Assembly (NCBI GenBank): GCA_905200645.1
Contig: CAJKLD010000001.1
Location: forward strand, 62,001-126,000
DNA: 64,000 nt
Source of the DNA: an uncultured Phascolarctobacterium sp.
Lineage (GTDB): Bacteria; Bacillota; Negativicutes; Acidaminococcales; Acidaminococcaceae
Reading direction: 5' to 3'
Part shown: positions 26,930 to 35,152 of the stretch, one piece after another
Numbering within the stretch: position 1 is the first letter of the stretch
How the letters are laid out: each line of letters begins with the position of its first letter
Position numbers and translations under genes: made by a program
The notes under the pieces: model-generated
What the model saw: only the letters and a program-made list of their open reading frames with translations
The model's database searches: none
What the model was told of the DNA's origin: nothing

Positions 26930-27561
26930 TGTTTGATTTGGCGGCTATCAATGATTTTAGTGCTCCAAAATTACAAAGAGAAATTACCGATGCAGCTGCG
27001 CAGGGAAAGAAAAACTACGAGGAACTGCGTGAGGCTTTAGCACAAATCCGTTTATTGGCTTTAGATGTAGATGGTGTGCTGACCGACGGTGCTATTAACA
27101 TTGGTGCTGAAGGCGAAATTTTTAAAGGCTTTAACGCTAAGGACGGATTAGGCATAAGCGCAGCTCTGCGCAATGAGTTGCAGGTAGCGATTATTACCGG
27201 ACGTAAAAGTGAAATAATCCATAATCGCTGCCGTGAGCTGGGCATTACGCTTTTAGGCGAAGGTATCAAGGATAAACGTGCTGCTCTAGCGGAGCTAAGC
27301 GCGTCTTTAGGCTTCACCAAAGTGCAGACTGCCTATATGGGTGATGATTTAAACGATTTGCCAGCGTTTGCTGCTGCTGGTTTAGCCTTCGCTCCCAGCG
27401 ATGCCAGTATGGAGGTTTTAGCTTTGGCTGATATTGTAACTAAGGCTCAAGGTGGACGCGGCGCTGTGCGCGAAGCTATTACGATGATTCTTGCAGCACA
27501 GGGAAAATGGAACAGTATTATCAAGTCGTATATCCAAGCTGGTCAAGGAGATAAGCAATAA
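26929..27561 (+). CDS. kdsC: KdsC, Kdo-8-phosphate phosphatase
   Basis: HAD-type phosphatase that releases Kdo from Kdo-8-phosphate. The 210-aa product has the HAD nucleophile motif LDVDGVLTDG (about residues 45-54), the Lys region IKDKRAAL, and YMGDDLNDLPAF. It is about 30 residues longer than E. coli KdsC because of an N-terminal extension of about 40 residues of unknown role. It overlaps kdsD and the next acyltransferase by one base each (TAATG junctions), so all three are coupled. Confidence 0.93.
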   Translation: MFDLAAINDFSAPKLQREITDAAAQGKKNYEELREALAQIRLLALDVDGVLTDGAINIGAEGEIFKGFNAKDGLGISAALRNELQVAIITGRKSEIIHNRCRELGITLLGEGIKDKRAALAELSASLGFTKVQTAYMGDDLNDLPAFAAAGLAFAPSDASMEVLALADIVTKAQGGRGAVREAITMILAAQGKWNSIIKSYIQAGQGDKQ

Positions 27562-28463
27562 TGTGGTTATATTATTTACTGAAAACATTAAGTACGGTTA
27601 TATCTTGGCTGCCATATAAACTGGTGGTTAATATTGGCCGCGGCATTGGCCATCTTTATCATAAAATTGCCAAGAAGCAGCGTATTCGCGCAGAAGAGAC
27701 AATACGCGAGCGTTTAGGATATAGTGAAGAACAAGCGCAAAAGACGATTAAGTCTTTGTTTATCAATTTAGGCATGACCTTTATGGAAATTATGTATATG
27801 CCTGCTTTGAATAAGGATAATATTCGCGGCTTAGTGACTTTTGACAGGCCGGATATTTTGTGGGAGGCTGTGCATGAAAATAAAGGCGTGGTCATGCTTG
27901 CCTGCCACATGGATAACTGGGAATGGCTGGGGGCAGGCTTAGCGCTGAACGGTTTTCCTTTAAGTGCCGTGGAAAAGCCGCAGCCTAATAGAGTTTACAG
28001 TGACTTTATGAATGAGCTGCGCCGCGGCGTGGGGCAGGAGATTTTTGCCCGCGGTACAAGTGAAATTTTAGGCTGTGCCCGCGCTATGAAAAAAGGCCGT
28101 ATGCTGGGACTTATCGCCGACCAAGATGGCGGTTACGACGGCATTTTCGTACCTTTTTTAGGGAAAATGGCTTCTACGCCTACGGGCCCTGCGTATTTTG
28201 CCCGTAAATTTAAAGCGCCGATAATTCCGATTTTTATTGTGCGTAAGCCGGACGGCTATGGTCACCAGGCGATTGTGCGCGATCCTATTCGTTACGAATT
28301 TACCGGCGATACTAAAGCCGACGATTACAATGTAACCTTGAAAATGACCCAAGAGGTCGAAAAAATAATTAAAGAATATCCCGATAACTGGATTTGGTTC
28401 CAGCATCGTTGGAATACACCCTATACACCACCTGAGGAGGCAGAACAGGCAGATGAAAAATAA
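27561..28463 (+). CDS. LpxL/HtrB-type lipid A late acyltransferase 2
   Basis: Second secondary acyltransferase of the lipid A pathway. The 300-aa product has an N-terminal membrane segment (LYYLLKTLSTVISWLPYKL) and the HX4E-type catalytic motif ACHMDNWEWLG (about residues 113-123), then MLGLIADQDGGYDGIFV and TPTGPAYFARKFKAPIIPIF. It is a clear paralogue of the gene at 14810. Start overlaps kdsC by one base; the end overlaps lptC by 11 bases. Confidence 0.88.
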   Translation: MWLYYLLKTLSTVISWLPYKLVVNIGRGIGHLYHKIAKKQRIRAEETIRERLGYSEEQAQKTIKSLFINLGMTFMEIMYMPALNKDNIRGLVTFDRPDILWEAVHENKGVVMLACHMDNWEWLGAGLALNGFPLSAVEKPQPNRVYSDFMNELRRGVGQEIFARGTSEILGCARAMKKGRMLGLIADQDGGYDGIFVPFLGKMASTPTGPAYFARKFKAPIIPIFIVRKPDGYGHQAIVRDPIRYEFTGDTKADDYNVTLKMTQEVEKIIKEYPDNWIWFQHRWNTPYTPPEEAEQADEK

Positions 28464-29007
28464 TAAAGCAATTATATATATTGCTGCGGGGCTTGTGATT
28501 GCCGGAGCAGTTATTGCCTGGTTGATGCTGGGCGGGGATAAACCTGTTAACGTGGATTTAGGTAAGGGAGTTAAAGCGCAAGTTAGCACTTCTTTGAAAA
28601 ATAGCGTTATCAATCGTGAAAAGGATGGCAAAAAGCTGTGGGAATTTACCGTTGCTGAAATGGAAAACGACCATAAAAACAACATTGCGCATCTCAAAGG
28701 CATTAGGGGCAAGGTTTACCGCAACGACGGTAGTTATATTGATATAGCCGCTGACAACGGTTTTGCAGCTATCAATAAAAACGATTTTTCCTTAGAGGGA
28801 AAGGTTAAGGCTGTTTTGAACACCGGCGGCGAGCTTTATGCCGATAAAATCACCTGGAATCAAAATAAGGAAATTATTACGGCTACCGGTCATGTAAAAA
28901 TGGTAAAGGATGAATGGACTGCTACCGCCGATAGTGCGGTGACAACCAGCGCTTTTGCCAGTTTAAAATTAAAGGGTAATGCCAAGGTTGAGAAAGGCGG
29001 AAAATAA
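28453..29007 (+). CDS. lptC: LptC-like LPS transport protein
   Basis: Single-pass inner-membrane protein that passes LPS from the LptBFG pump to the LptA bridge. The 184-aa product has an N-terminal membrane helix (about 6-26) and a periplasmic beta-jellyroll region with the repeated strand pattern seen in LptC (AQVSTSLKNSVINREKDG, KLWEFTVAEMEND, YADKITWNQNKEIITATGH). Sequence identity within the family is low, so the call rests on topology, size and position directly before lptA and lptB. Overlaps the acyltransferase by 11 bases; lptA starts one base after its stop. Confidence 0.88.
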   Translation: MKNNKAIIYIAAGLVIAGAVIAWLMLGGDKPVNVDLGKGVKAQVSTSLKNSVINREKDGKKLWEFTVAEMENDHKNNIAHLKGIRGKVYRNDGSYIDIAADNGFAAINKNDFSLEGKVKAVLNTGGELYADKITWNQNKEIITATGHVKMVKDEWTATADSAVTTSAFASLKLKGNAKVEKGGK

Positions 29008-29008
29008 A

Positions 29009-29776
29009 ATGAAGAAGACAAACAAACTGATATTAGCAGCAGTGACTGCTTTACTGAGCTTAGGCTTAACCACCGGCGTCTTGGCTGCACCGGAAAATTT
29101 TAGTGTGGAGGCTGATGAGCTGGAGTATAATCTGAAAACAGGCGAGGGTGAGGCTAAAGGTCATGTTGTGTTGAAGCAAGATGGCGGCGTGGCTACAGCT
29201 AATTATGCAAAATTCAACAGCAAGGTTAAAAGCGGTACCTTAATCGGTAACGTTGTAGCTGACAGGGAAGATGCACATATTGTCTGCAACGAATTTATTG
29301 CGCATAATGAAAACGATTTGTCAGCTGTTGGCGGCGCAGTAATTACTAAAGAAGGCAAAAGTTTAAGCGCTGATAGGATTGACTATTATAAAGAGCGTCA
29401 ATTTGCCGAAACTGTCGGCAGTTGGGCGCGTTTGACTGATACCGACGGCAGTGTTTTGAATGCAGCTAAAATTGATTATAACATGGCTCAAGGTATTGCT
29501 AACGCTTATGGCGGTGTTGATATTAAAAGTGATGCCCGTAATTTAACTGCTTCTGCGGACAGCGCAGTTTATAAAACTGACAACAGCGGTTATGTGGAAC
29601 TGATTGGCAACGCTACGGCTACGCAAAACGGCAATAAGGTTTCCGGGGATAAGCTGCGTTTGACTAATAGTAACGTGGCTGTGGCTGACGGTAACGTAAA
29701 GATACACTATATTCCTGAAAAGCAGTCTGCAGTCGTGAATAAAGAGCAGGAAGCAGAAAATCAGGATATAGCTTGA
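29009..29776 (+). CDS. lptA: LptA/OstA-like periplasmic LPS bridge protein
   Basis: Periplasmic protein that builds the LPS bridge between membranes. The 255-aa product has a signal peptide (cleavage after VLAAPE, about residue 26) and OstA-type repeats: VEADELEYNLKTGEGEAKGH, GDKLRLTNSNVAVADGNVKI and several similar strand pairs. At 255 aa it is longer than E. coli LptA (185 aa), so it has extra jellyroll repeats. Start: ATG 29009, right after the lptC stop, with GGCGG upstream; a longer in-frame ATG at 28979 would run inside lptC and lacks the signal peptide at its start. Confidence 0.9.
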   Translation: MKKTNKLILAAVTALLSLGLTTGVLAAPENFSVEADELEYNLKTGEGEAKGHVVLKQDGGVATANYAKFNSKVKSGTLIGNVVADREDAHIVCNEFIAHNENDLSAVGGAVITKEGKSLSADRIDYYKERQFAETVGSWARLTDTDGSVLNAAKIDYNMAQGIANAYGGVDIKSDARNLTASADSAVYKTDNSGYVELIGNATATQNGNKVSGDKLRLTNSNVAVADGNVKIHYIPEKQSAVVNKEQEAENQDIA

Positions 29777-29794
29777 TAAACGGAGGATAAAAAC

Positions 29795-30514
29795 TTGATT
29801 ATTAAAACAGATAATCTAGTCAAAATCTATAATGGGCGTCATGTTGTGGATGGCGTCAGCATCAGTGTGGAGCAGGGCAGCGTTGTCGGCCTTTTGGGAC
29901 CTAACGGCGCAGGTAAAACCACCACCTTCTACATGATTGTCGGCATTGAAACTCCCAACAGCGGCGTTGTGACTTTAGACGGCAAGGATATTTCCGGAAT
30001 GCCCATGTATGAACGCGCGCGCGCCGGTATTGGTTATCTGCCGCAGGAGGCTTCTATTTTTAGTAAAATGACAGTAGAAGAAAATATTATGGCCATTTTG
30101 GAGACTACGGGGCTTTCTGCTGCTGAACGGGAAAGAAAAATGAACGCTTTGATAGAAGAATTTCGTTTAGGGCATGTGCGCAAAAGCGAAGGCAAGGCTT
30201 TATCAGGCGGTGAACGCCGCCGCGTGGAGATTGCGCGTGCGCTGGCTACCGACCCTGCCTTTATTTTACTGGACGAACCCTTTGCCGGTATTGACCCAAT
30301 TGCCGTAGCCGATATTCAAGGCATGATTGCGCATTTGGCTAAGCGTGGTATTGGTATTTTGATTACTGACCACAATGTGCGTGAAACCCTGAGTATTGTA
30401 GATAAGGCATATATTTTAGCGGATGGTAAGATTTTGCTGCATGGTGACAGCCAAACTATTGCCAACGATCCTGTCGCTCGTAAATATTATTTGGGCGACC
30501 ATTTTAGCATGTAG
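29795..30514 (+). CDS. lptB: LptB, LPS export ABC transporter ATPase
   Basis: Cytoplasmic ATPase dimer driving LPS extraction from the inner membrane. The 239-aa product has Walker A GPNGAGKTTT (about residues 36-45), Q-loop YLPQEASIF, signature LSGGERRRVEIARAL, Walker B FILLDEPFAGIDP and the switch His in ITDHNVRETL, all as in LptB. Start: TTG 29795 with CGGAGG 8 bases upstream; no ATG fits. The permease gene follows after 11 bases. Confidence 0.96.
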   Translation: MIIKTDNLVKIYNGRHVVDGVSISVEQGSVVGLLGPNGAGKTTTFYMIVGIETPNSGVVTLDGKDISGMPMYERARAGIGYLPQEASIFSKMTVEENIMAILETTGLSAAERERKMNALIEEFRLGHVRKSEGKALSGGERRRVEIARALATDPAFILLDEPFAGIDPIAVADIQGMIAHLAKRGIGILITDHNVRETLSIVDKAYILADGKILLHGDSQTIANDPVARKYYLGDHFSM

Positions 30515-30525
30515 GAGGAAGTAAA

Positions 30526-31617
30526 GTGCGATTACGTTTATTAGACCGTTATGTTCTGAAGGAACTGCTGTACCCCTTCGTTTTCGGTATTGCCGCTTTC
30601 TCCAGTATTTTTATTGCCAGCACTATGCTTTACAGAATCACGCAGTATATTACCAAATACGGTGCTTCTTTAGAGACTATTGCGCGCTTGTTTATGTATA
30701 ATCTGCCGGAAATTATCAACTATACCTTTCCTATGTCCATGCTGTTGGCAGCGTTGATGGCGTTTGGCAAACTGTCAGGCAGTAGCGAAATTACAGCTAT
30801 GAAAGCCGGCGGCGTCAGCTATTACCGTATTGTAGCGCCGGTTTTAGTAGTGGGCTTTATTGTAAGTATGTTTTCCCTGGTGTGGGCAGAAAAAATGGTG
30901 CCGTTTTCCAAAGCGGAATCAAGTCGTATTCTTAATGAGGAAATAAAACATAATTCGCGGCCCAGCACTCAGGACCATATTGTTATTAAAACTATCAACG
31001 GTACGACGCAGCGAGTTACTTATGCCAATAAATTTGACGAAAAGCAAGGCAAGATGACTGATATTACTATTGAAGAATTTAATAAGGGCAAAATTGCCCG
31101 TATCCAAACGGCTAAAGAAGGCTATTGGGAAAACGGTACTTGGCGTATTGTTGACGGCAATGTTTTTGCTTTGGATGACCAAGAGGGCGTGCAGAGTACG
31201 GCTAAATTTAAGGAACAAATTATTCCGTTGAACTTCTCTCCCAAGCAGATTTCTTGGGAGCAAAAGGAACCGGAGGAAATGACAATCCGTGAGCTGCGCG
31301 AATATATCGGCATTCTAGAAAAACAGCAAAGCCCTGCTTATAAGCAGTGGTGCGAGATTTTTATGCGGATCAATATTCCTTTGGCAAGCTTTTTCTTTGC
31401 CATGATAGGCGCTTGCTTAGGCACACAGAAGCAAAGAACAAGCTCCTCTATTGGTTTAGGTATTAGTATTATCGTTATTTTTATTTACTATGCAGTTATG
31501 ACCTTTACTTCCGGTTTAGGTAAGGGCGGAGCTTTGCCGCCGTTCTTGGCTTGTGCAATACCTAATATTTTATGCTTAGGTATCGGCTTGTACTTAATGA
31601 AGAAGAAAAGTGTTTAA
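30526..31617 (+). CDS. LptF/LptG-family LPS export permease
   Basis: Inner-membrane permease of the LPS exporter. The 363-aa product has an N-terminal group of three transmembrane helices (about 12-120), a periplasmic jellyroll domain (about 125-265), and a C-terminal group of three helices (about 280-360), as in LptF and LptG. The family start LLDRYVLKELLYPFVFG is clear. Start: GTG 30526 with GGAGGAAG. In Proteobacteria two such genes form a heterodimer; only one is present in this cluster, so the pump may be a homodimer or the second gene is elsewhere. Confidence 0.92.
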   Translation: MRLRLLDRYVLKELLYPFVFGIAAFSSIFIASTMLYRITQYITKYGASLETIARLFMYNLPEIINYTFPMSMLLAALMAFGKLSGSSEITAMKAGGVSYYRIVAPVLVVGFIVSMFSLVWAEKMVPFSKAESSRILNEEIKHNSRPSTQDHIVIKTINGTTQRVTYANKFDEKQGKMTDITIEEFNKGKIARIQTAKEGYWENGTWRIVDGNVFALDDQEGVQSTAKFKEQIIPLNFSPKQISWEQKEPEEMTIRELREYIGILEKQQSPAYKQWCEIFMRINIPLASFFFAMIGACLGTQKQRTSSSIGLGISIIVIFIYYAVMTFTSGLGKGGALPPFLACAIPNILCLGIGLYLMKKKSV

Positions 31618-31654
31618 ATAGAAATTTGCAAATTACGCCAAGGGAGGTGGTTGC

Positions 31655-32818
31655 TTGGTAGGAATTAGATTGATTGTCATTATGGCTGTAGTTGGCGGTT
31701 TTATTGCTTATATGGCTGATAAAATGGGCAGTAAAATAGGCAAAAAGAAAATGTCCGTCTTTGGTCTGCGCCCCAAGCATACATCTATTTTGCTGACGGT
31801 GACTAGCGGTACGATTATTGCTGTGCTGACTATTAGCGTTATGGCGATAGCTTCACAGAGTGCACGCACAGCTCTTTTTGGTATGGACAAATTACAGCAG
31901 GAGCTAAAGATGCTCAATGATGAAAAAGCTAATGCTGCCGTAGCTTTAGATGAAGCTAAAAATAGAGTTGAGGTACAGAATAAAAAAATCAGCGAATTAG
32001 ACGCCAAGATGCAGGAGAGCATGCAGGAAAATGATGCAATGGAGATTAAACTGGCTGAGATAAATGCTATGTACAGTCGTGCTCAAAACGAGGTTGCCGA
32101 GTTGACCAATGCTAAAGATATGCTTACCAGCGAAATTAAGGATTTGGAACAAACTACAGAGGCTTTGCGTAAAGGCATCATCAACATGCGCGAGGGTCAG
32201 GTCTATTATAGAACCGGCGAAGTGGTTTACGCTGGTGTTATGCGTGGAGGGCTTAAGCATGATGAGAATATTGCGCAGGTTAACTGGCTGCTGCAAAATG
32301 CAAACGAAACTGCGTTGCAGCGTTTAGGTATGCAGGAAACGGAGCAGCCTTTGCAGGCCATTTGGATTTCCAAAAATATGGTAGAAAATGCAGTGGATGC
32401 CTTGGATAAAAGCCGCGGTAATCTATTCTTCCGCATTCGTACTGTGGCTAATATTATGGTTGGCGAACTGGCGGTCTGCGATATTGAAATGTTTGAAAAT
32501 CAATTTATTTATCCTGACGATACTTTGATTTTAAGTATTGATTACAATTTGCGTGATAATAAGGACAATAACGAGAATCTCATTATGGCCTTTTTAAGCC
32601 AAGTTAATCATAATGCCGTGCAGGCAGGCGTATTGCCCGACCCACTGACAGGTAAGGTGGGGAATTTAGACGCTGCGACCATGATTGAAACCAGCAATGC
32701 CATTCGGAGAACTAATGGTATTTTTACTTTAAATGCCTATGCTAAGGGTGATATTACCACAGCCGGACCTGTGAGGATTAGGCTGGAGGTTGTGCCTAAG
32801 GATGTAAAGAATGAATAA
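31655..32818 (+). CDS. DUF3084 coiled-coil membrane protein
   Basis: A 387-aa protein of the DUF3084 family, whose function is not known to me. Two membrane segments lie at about 3-22 and 45-68, around the family motif KKMSVFGLRPKHTSILLT. A long coiled coil spans about 75-180 (Lys/Glu/Asp/Ala heptads), followed by a globular region. Start: TTG 31655 behind a perfect GGGAGGTGG. It sits at the end of the lpt genes in the same operon and overlaps the next gene by 8 bases, which suggests an envelope role (inference). Confidence 0.85.
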   Translation: MVGIRLIVIMAVVGGFIAYMADKMGSKIGKKKMSVFGLRPKHTSILLTVTSGTIIAVLTISVMAIASQSARTALFGMDKLQQELKMLNDEKANAAVALDEAKNRVEVQNKKISELDAKMQESMQENDAMEIKLAEINAMYSRAQNEVAELTNAKDMLTSEIKDLEQTTEALRKGIINMREGQVYYRTGEVVYAGVMRGGLKHDENIAQVNWLLQNANETALQRLGMQETEQPLQAIWISKNMVENAVDALDKSRGNLFFRIRTVANIMVGELAVCDIEMFENQFIYPDDTLILSIDYNLRDNKDNNENLIMAFLSQVNHNAVQAGVLPDPLTGKVGNLDAATMIETSNAIRRTNGIFTLNAYAKGDITTAGPVRIRLEVVPKDVKNE

Positions 32819-33212
32819 ATATCTTGGTATAGATCCCGGACGCAGTAAAACAGGCTTGGCTTTGGTAGCAGAAGACGGCAGTATTGTTGATCTACATATT
32901 GCTTTAACTATGAATATTGCAGATGAATTGCGTAAATTTGTGGCACAGGAAAAAATTATGGCGATTATTATGGGAGACGGTACCAACAGTAAAACTATCG
33001 GCACTGTGGTGCAACGAGTTTTTCCTCATACAGCACTGCATTTAGTAGGTGAAGCCCATAGCACGGAGGAGGCTCGCAAGCTATATTGGCAGGAGCAGCC
33101 GCCTAAAGGTTGGCGCAGTCTGTTGCCTCTGGGCCTGTTGGTACCTCCAGAGCCGTTAGATGCTTATGCTGCTGTAGTGCAAGTGCGGCGGTGGCTTGTT
33201 AAAAAATTTTAA
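32811..33212 (+). CDS. YqgF/RuvX-like RNase H-fold protein
   Basis: A 133-aa RNase H-fold protein with the first-strand motif KYLGIDPGRSKTGLALV, carrying the Asp of the RuvC-like active site, and a later IMGDGTNSKTIGTVVQ segment where family members bind substrate. It resembles YqgF/RuvX-type Holliday-junction resolvase-like proteins involved in pre-16S rRNA processing, but is divergent and could be a separate YqgF-like clade. It overlaps the DUF3084 gene by 8 bases and ends the operon, followed by a terminator. Confidence 0.75.
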   Translation: MNKYLGIDPGRSKTGLALVAEDGSIVDLHIALTMNIADELRKFVAQEKIMAIIMGDGTNSKTIGTVVQRVFPHTALHLVGEAHSTEEARKLYWQEQPPKGWRSLLPLGLLVPPEPLDAYAAVVQVRRWLVKKF

Positions 33213-33219
33213 AATAAAA

Positions 33220-33267
33220 AAGGCTATGTAAAAATACGTCTGTTGGCATAAATTGTATAGCCTTTTA
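33220..33267 (+). terminator. Terminator of the lpxB-yqgF operon
   Basis: Twelve-base-pair stem AAGGCTATGTAA/TTGTATAGCCTT (33220-33231 with 33253-33264, two G-U pairs), 21-nt loop, then TT after the stem. An A-rich tract on the left makes it look bidirectional. Confidence 0.7.
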
Positions 33268-33284
33268 TTATAGAGGAAATAGTA

Positions 33285-33917
33285 ATGAATGAATTAACAG
33301 AACTTAGCAGTAAAAATTTTTTAATAAAATTGGCCGGCAGCGAGCCAACTCCCGGCGGCGGCGGCGGGGCAGCTATGGCAGGAGCTTTGGCGGCTGCATT
33401 AGCATCTATGGTTGCTAATTTAACTATTGGCAAAGAAAAATTTGCTCCACAGGAGGCAGAAGTAAAAAACTGCTTAGTAGCTGCCGAAAAAGTGCGGGAA
33501 CAGTTATTAGAACTTGTACAAGAAGACGCTAATGTCTTCAATAGCTTTATGGCTTGCTATAAACTGCCTAAAGGTACAGAAGCAGAGAAGACAGTGCGTA
33601 CTGAAGCAATACACCAAGCTGCTAAGCAGGCAGCGGAAATTCCTTTGGCTATTGCCAAAGCAGCTTATGAAGTGCTGCAAATAGCTGCAAAATTGGTGGA
33701 GATAGGCAATCCGGGCGTTATTACTGATGGAGCATGCAGCGCTTTATTAGCACGGGCAGCGCTGCGTTGTGCGGAATATAATGTGCGCATTAATTTGAAT
33801 TTAACTAAGGATGAAGTCTATAATCAACAGGTTACTGCAGAATTGCAATTTTTATTGCAAGAAGCGCAGAAGCTGGAGCAGCAGGCCTTAACAGTTACAG
33901 ATAAGGCATTGATTTAA
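33285..33917 (+). CDS. Methenyltetrahydrofolate cyclohydrolase / cyclodeaminase (FTCD-C family)
   Basis: Member of the formiminotransferase-cyclodeaminase C-terminal family. Stand-alone members act as methenyl-THF cyclohydrolase (FchA) or formimino-THF cyclodeaminase in one-carbon metabolism or histidine breakdown. The 210-aa all-helical protein has the hallmark SEPTPGGGGGAAMAGALAAA (about residues 22-41) and NLTIGKEKF. No histidine-degradation genes are adjacent, so the exact reaction is undecided. AGAGGAAA precedes ATG 33285. Confidence 0.87.
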   Translation: MNELTELSSKNFLIKLAGSEPTPGGGGGAAMAGALAAALASMVANLTIGKEKFAPQEAEVKNCLVAAEKVREQLLELVQEDANVFNSFMACYKLPKGTEAEKTVRTEAIHQAAKQAAEIPLAIAKAAYEVLQIAAKLVEIGNPGVITDGACSALLARAALRCAEYNVRINLNLTKDEVYNQQVTAELQFLLQEAQKLEQQALTVTDKALI

Positions 33918-33923
33918 TTTTGC

Positions 33924-33952
33924 TTGACGATAAAGACTTTTTACCGTATAAT
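33924..33952 (+). promoter_or_regulatory. Promoter for tRNA-Ser(UGA)
   Basis: TTGACG at 33924-33929 and TATAAT at 33947-33952, 17-bp spacer, 11 bases before the tRNA. Confidence 0.85.
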
Positions 33953-33963
33953 TTAAATATTAC

Positions 33964-34053
33964 GGAAAGGTGGCCGAGCGGTTGAAGGCTCTAGTCTTGA
34001 AAACTAGCGAGGGTGCAAGCCCTCCGTGGGTTCGAATCCCACCCTTTCCGCCA
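33964..34053 (+). tRNA. tRNA-Ser (anticodon UGA)
   Basis: Ninety nucleotides with encoded CCA. Acceptor GGAAAGG pairs with CCTTTCC; the anticodon loop CTTGAAA reads TGA; a long variable arm (GAGGGTGCAAGCCCTC) and the GGTTCGAATCC T arm identify a class II serine tRNA. Confidence 0.96.
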
Positions 34054-34073
34054 TAAAAAGTATGTGCAAATAC

Positions 34074-34102
34074 TTGCCAAACAGCAGACTTTGTGTTATA
34101 CT
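34074..34102 (+). promoter_or_regulatory. Promoter for tRNA-Ser(GCU)
   Basis: TTGCCA at 34074-34079 and TATACT at 34097-34102, 17-bp spacer, 16 bases before the tRNA. The two serine tRNAs therefore have separate promoters. Confidence 0.75.
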
Positions 34103-34118
34103 AGTATAGCAGTCTAAT

Positions 34119-34210
34119 GGAGTGGTACTCAAGCTGGCTGAAGAGGACGGTTTGCTAAATCGTTAGACGGTTTACCCCGTGCGTGGGTTCGAATCCCACC
34201 CACTCCGCCA
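34119..34210 (+). tRNA. tRNA-Ser (anticodon GCU)
   Basis: Ninety-two nucleotides with encoded CCA. Acceptor GGAGTGG pairs with CCACTCC; the anticodon loop TTGCTAA reads GCT; long variable arm as in serine tRNAs. Its 3' part is repeated at 39983-40045, making it the likely attachment site of the segment in between. Confidence 0.96.
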
Positions 34211-34221
34211 ACACAATAAAC

Positions 34222-34258
34222 AACGGCTTTGTAGAGATAATCTACGAAGCCGTTTTTA
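34222..34258 (+). terminator. Terminator after tRNA-Ser(GCU)
   Basis: Fourteen-base-pair stem (34222-34235 with 34241-34254, one G-U) around a GATAA loop, then TTTTT. The loop region GAGATAATCT recurs in the terminator behind the tRNA fragment at 40055. Confidence 0.9.
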
Positions 34259-34622
34259 TTTGTACAGCAAAAGAAAAGATGAACTATCACTCGTATAACC
34301 GAGAGTGATTTATATTAAGTTTTATATACGTGGGGCTTATGCTAAAAAAACTATGTAAAATATGGAAGAAAAAAGGAGAAAAAGGGCCTAATTTTGAGCA
34401 AAAAAGGCCATAAAATAAAGAATTCACAAATAGAAATGCATAATAAAAACTGCTGATTTCGGTCAGCAGTTTTTTTTAGCTGGGAGAGGAAGGTGGACGG
34501 ATTCTGACGCATTCATGATATATACTTGTGGTATGATAGGTAGTGGGTAGCGTGAGGATATACGTGAGCATAAATGTGAGGGAATAAAAAAATAGTATTA
34601 TATGGGTTATGGGAGGTTTTGA
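34259..34622. other. 364-bp A/T-rich gap at the start of the island
   Basis: No coding frame is convincing here. It holds a short hairpin (CACTC...GAGTG, near 34289-34308), a strong terminator at 34449-34477 with no recognised gene before it, and the leader of the gene at 34623. The orphan terminator suggests a deleted gene or a small RNA transcribed from within the gap. Confidence 0.5.
34449..34477 (+). terminator. Orphan intrinsic terminator
   Basis: Perfect 8-bp stem ACTGCTGA/TCAGCAGT (34449-34456 with 34463-34470), loop TTTCGG, followed by seven or more T. No gene ends just upstream. Confidence 0.8.
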
Positions 34623-34988
34623 ATGGACACGAAATTAGCATTTATCGACATTACTTTTGCGAATCTAGATTCCATTAAGATACCCGTTTGTTATGTAGAT
34701 GGCTGTTATTTATATGAAAAGGATAAAAAGGACAGGCATATTAAATTATATAAGGCTTTGAGTTCTCTTATGGATGATATAGTCAAAAATATACCAAATG
34801 AAAAACAATTGTGTTTTGCAAACTGTGTGAAGCGAGGTAATGGTGGTTATAAAGAAGCAGCTTTCTTCCATTATAATCTCGATTTTTCTAATTGGGATAG
34901 GGATAAGGATATTATTACAAAGTCTTTGAAAGACTTAAATGATAAATTTATTGAAAGATTTGAGAAGGAAATAAAACCTAATTTCTAA
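34623..34988 (+). CDS. Hypothetical island protein
   Basis: A 121-aa soluble protein I do not recognise: no signal peptide or membrane helix, Lys/Asp-rich, with a central CFANCVKRGNGGYKEAAFFH segment and a charged C-terminal helix. The gene is markedly A/T-rich compared with the lipid A genes, as expected of acquired DNA. GGGAGG lies 8 bases before ATG 34623, and a terminator follows at 34998, so it is a stand-alone transcription unit and very likely real. Function unknown. Confidence 0.65.
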   Translation: MDTKLAFIDITFANLDSIKIPVCYVDGCYLYEKDKKDRHIKLYKALSSLMDDIVKNIPNEKQLCFANCVKRGNGGYKEAAFFHYNLDFSNWDRDKDIITKSLKDLNDKFIERFEKEIKPNF

Positions 34989-34997
34989 TCAAAAAAT

Positions 34998-35037
34998 AGT
35001 CGGATGCTTTTCGCTAAGAGTATCCGACTGTTTTTTG
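34998..35037 (+). terminator. Terminator after the hypothetical gene
   Basis: Ten-base-pair stem (34998-35007 with 35020-35029, one G-U), 12-nt loop, then six T after one G. Confidence 0.85.
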
Positions 35038-35152
35038 TCAGTGTAACCTTTACGATTATTTTTAGTACTGAATAATTATATTTCGTAAAGGCAGGAAAAA
35101 GTCCATTCTTAGAGAAGTATACCCATATACTATTTGCACAAAGGAAAATATC

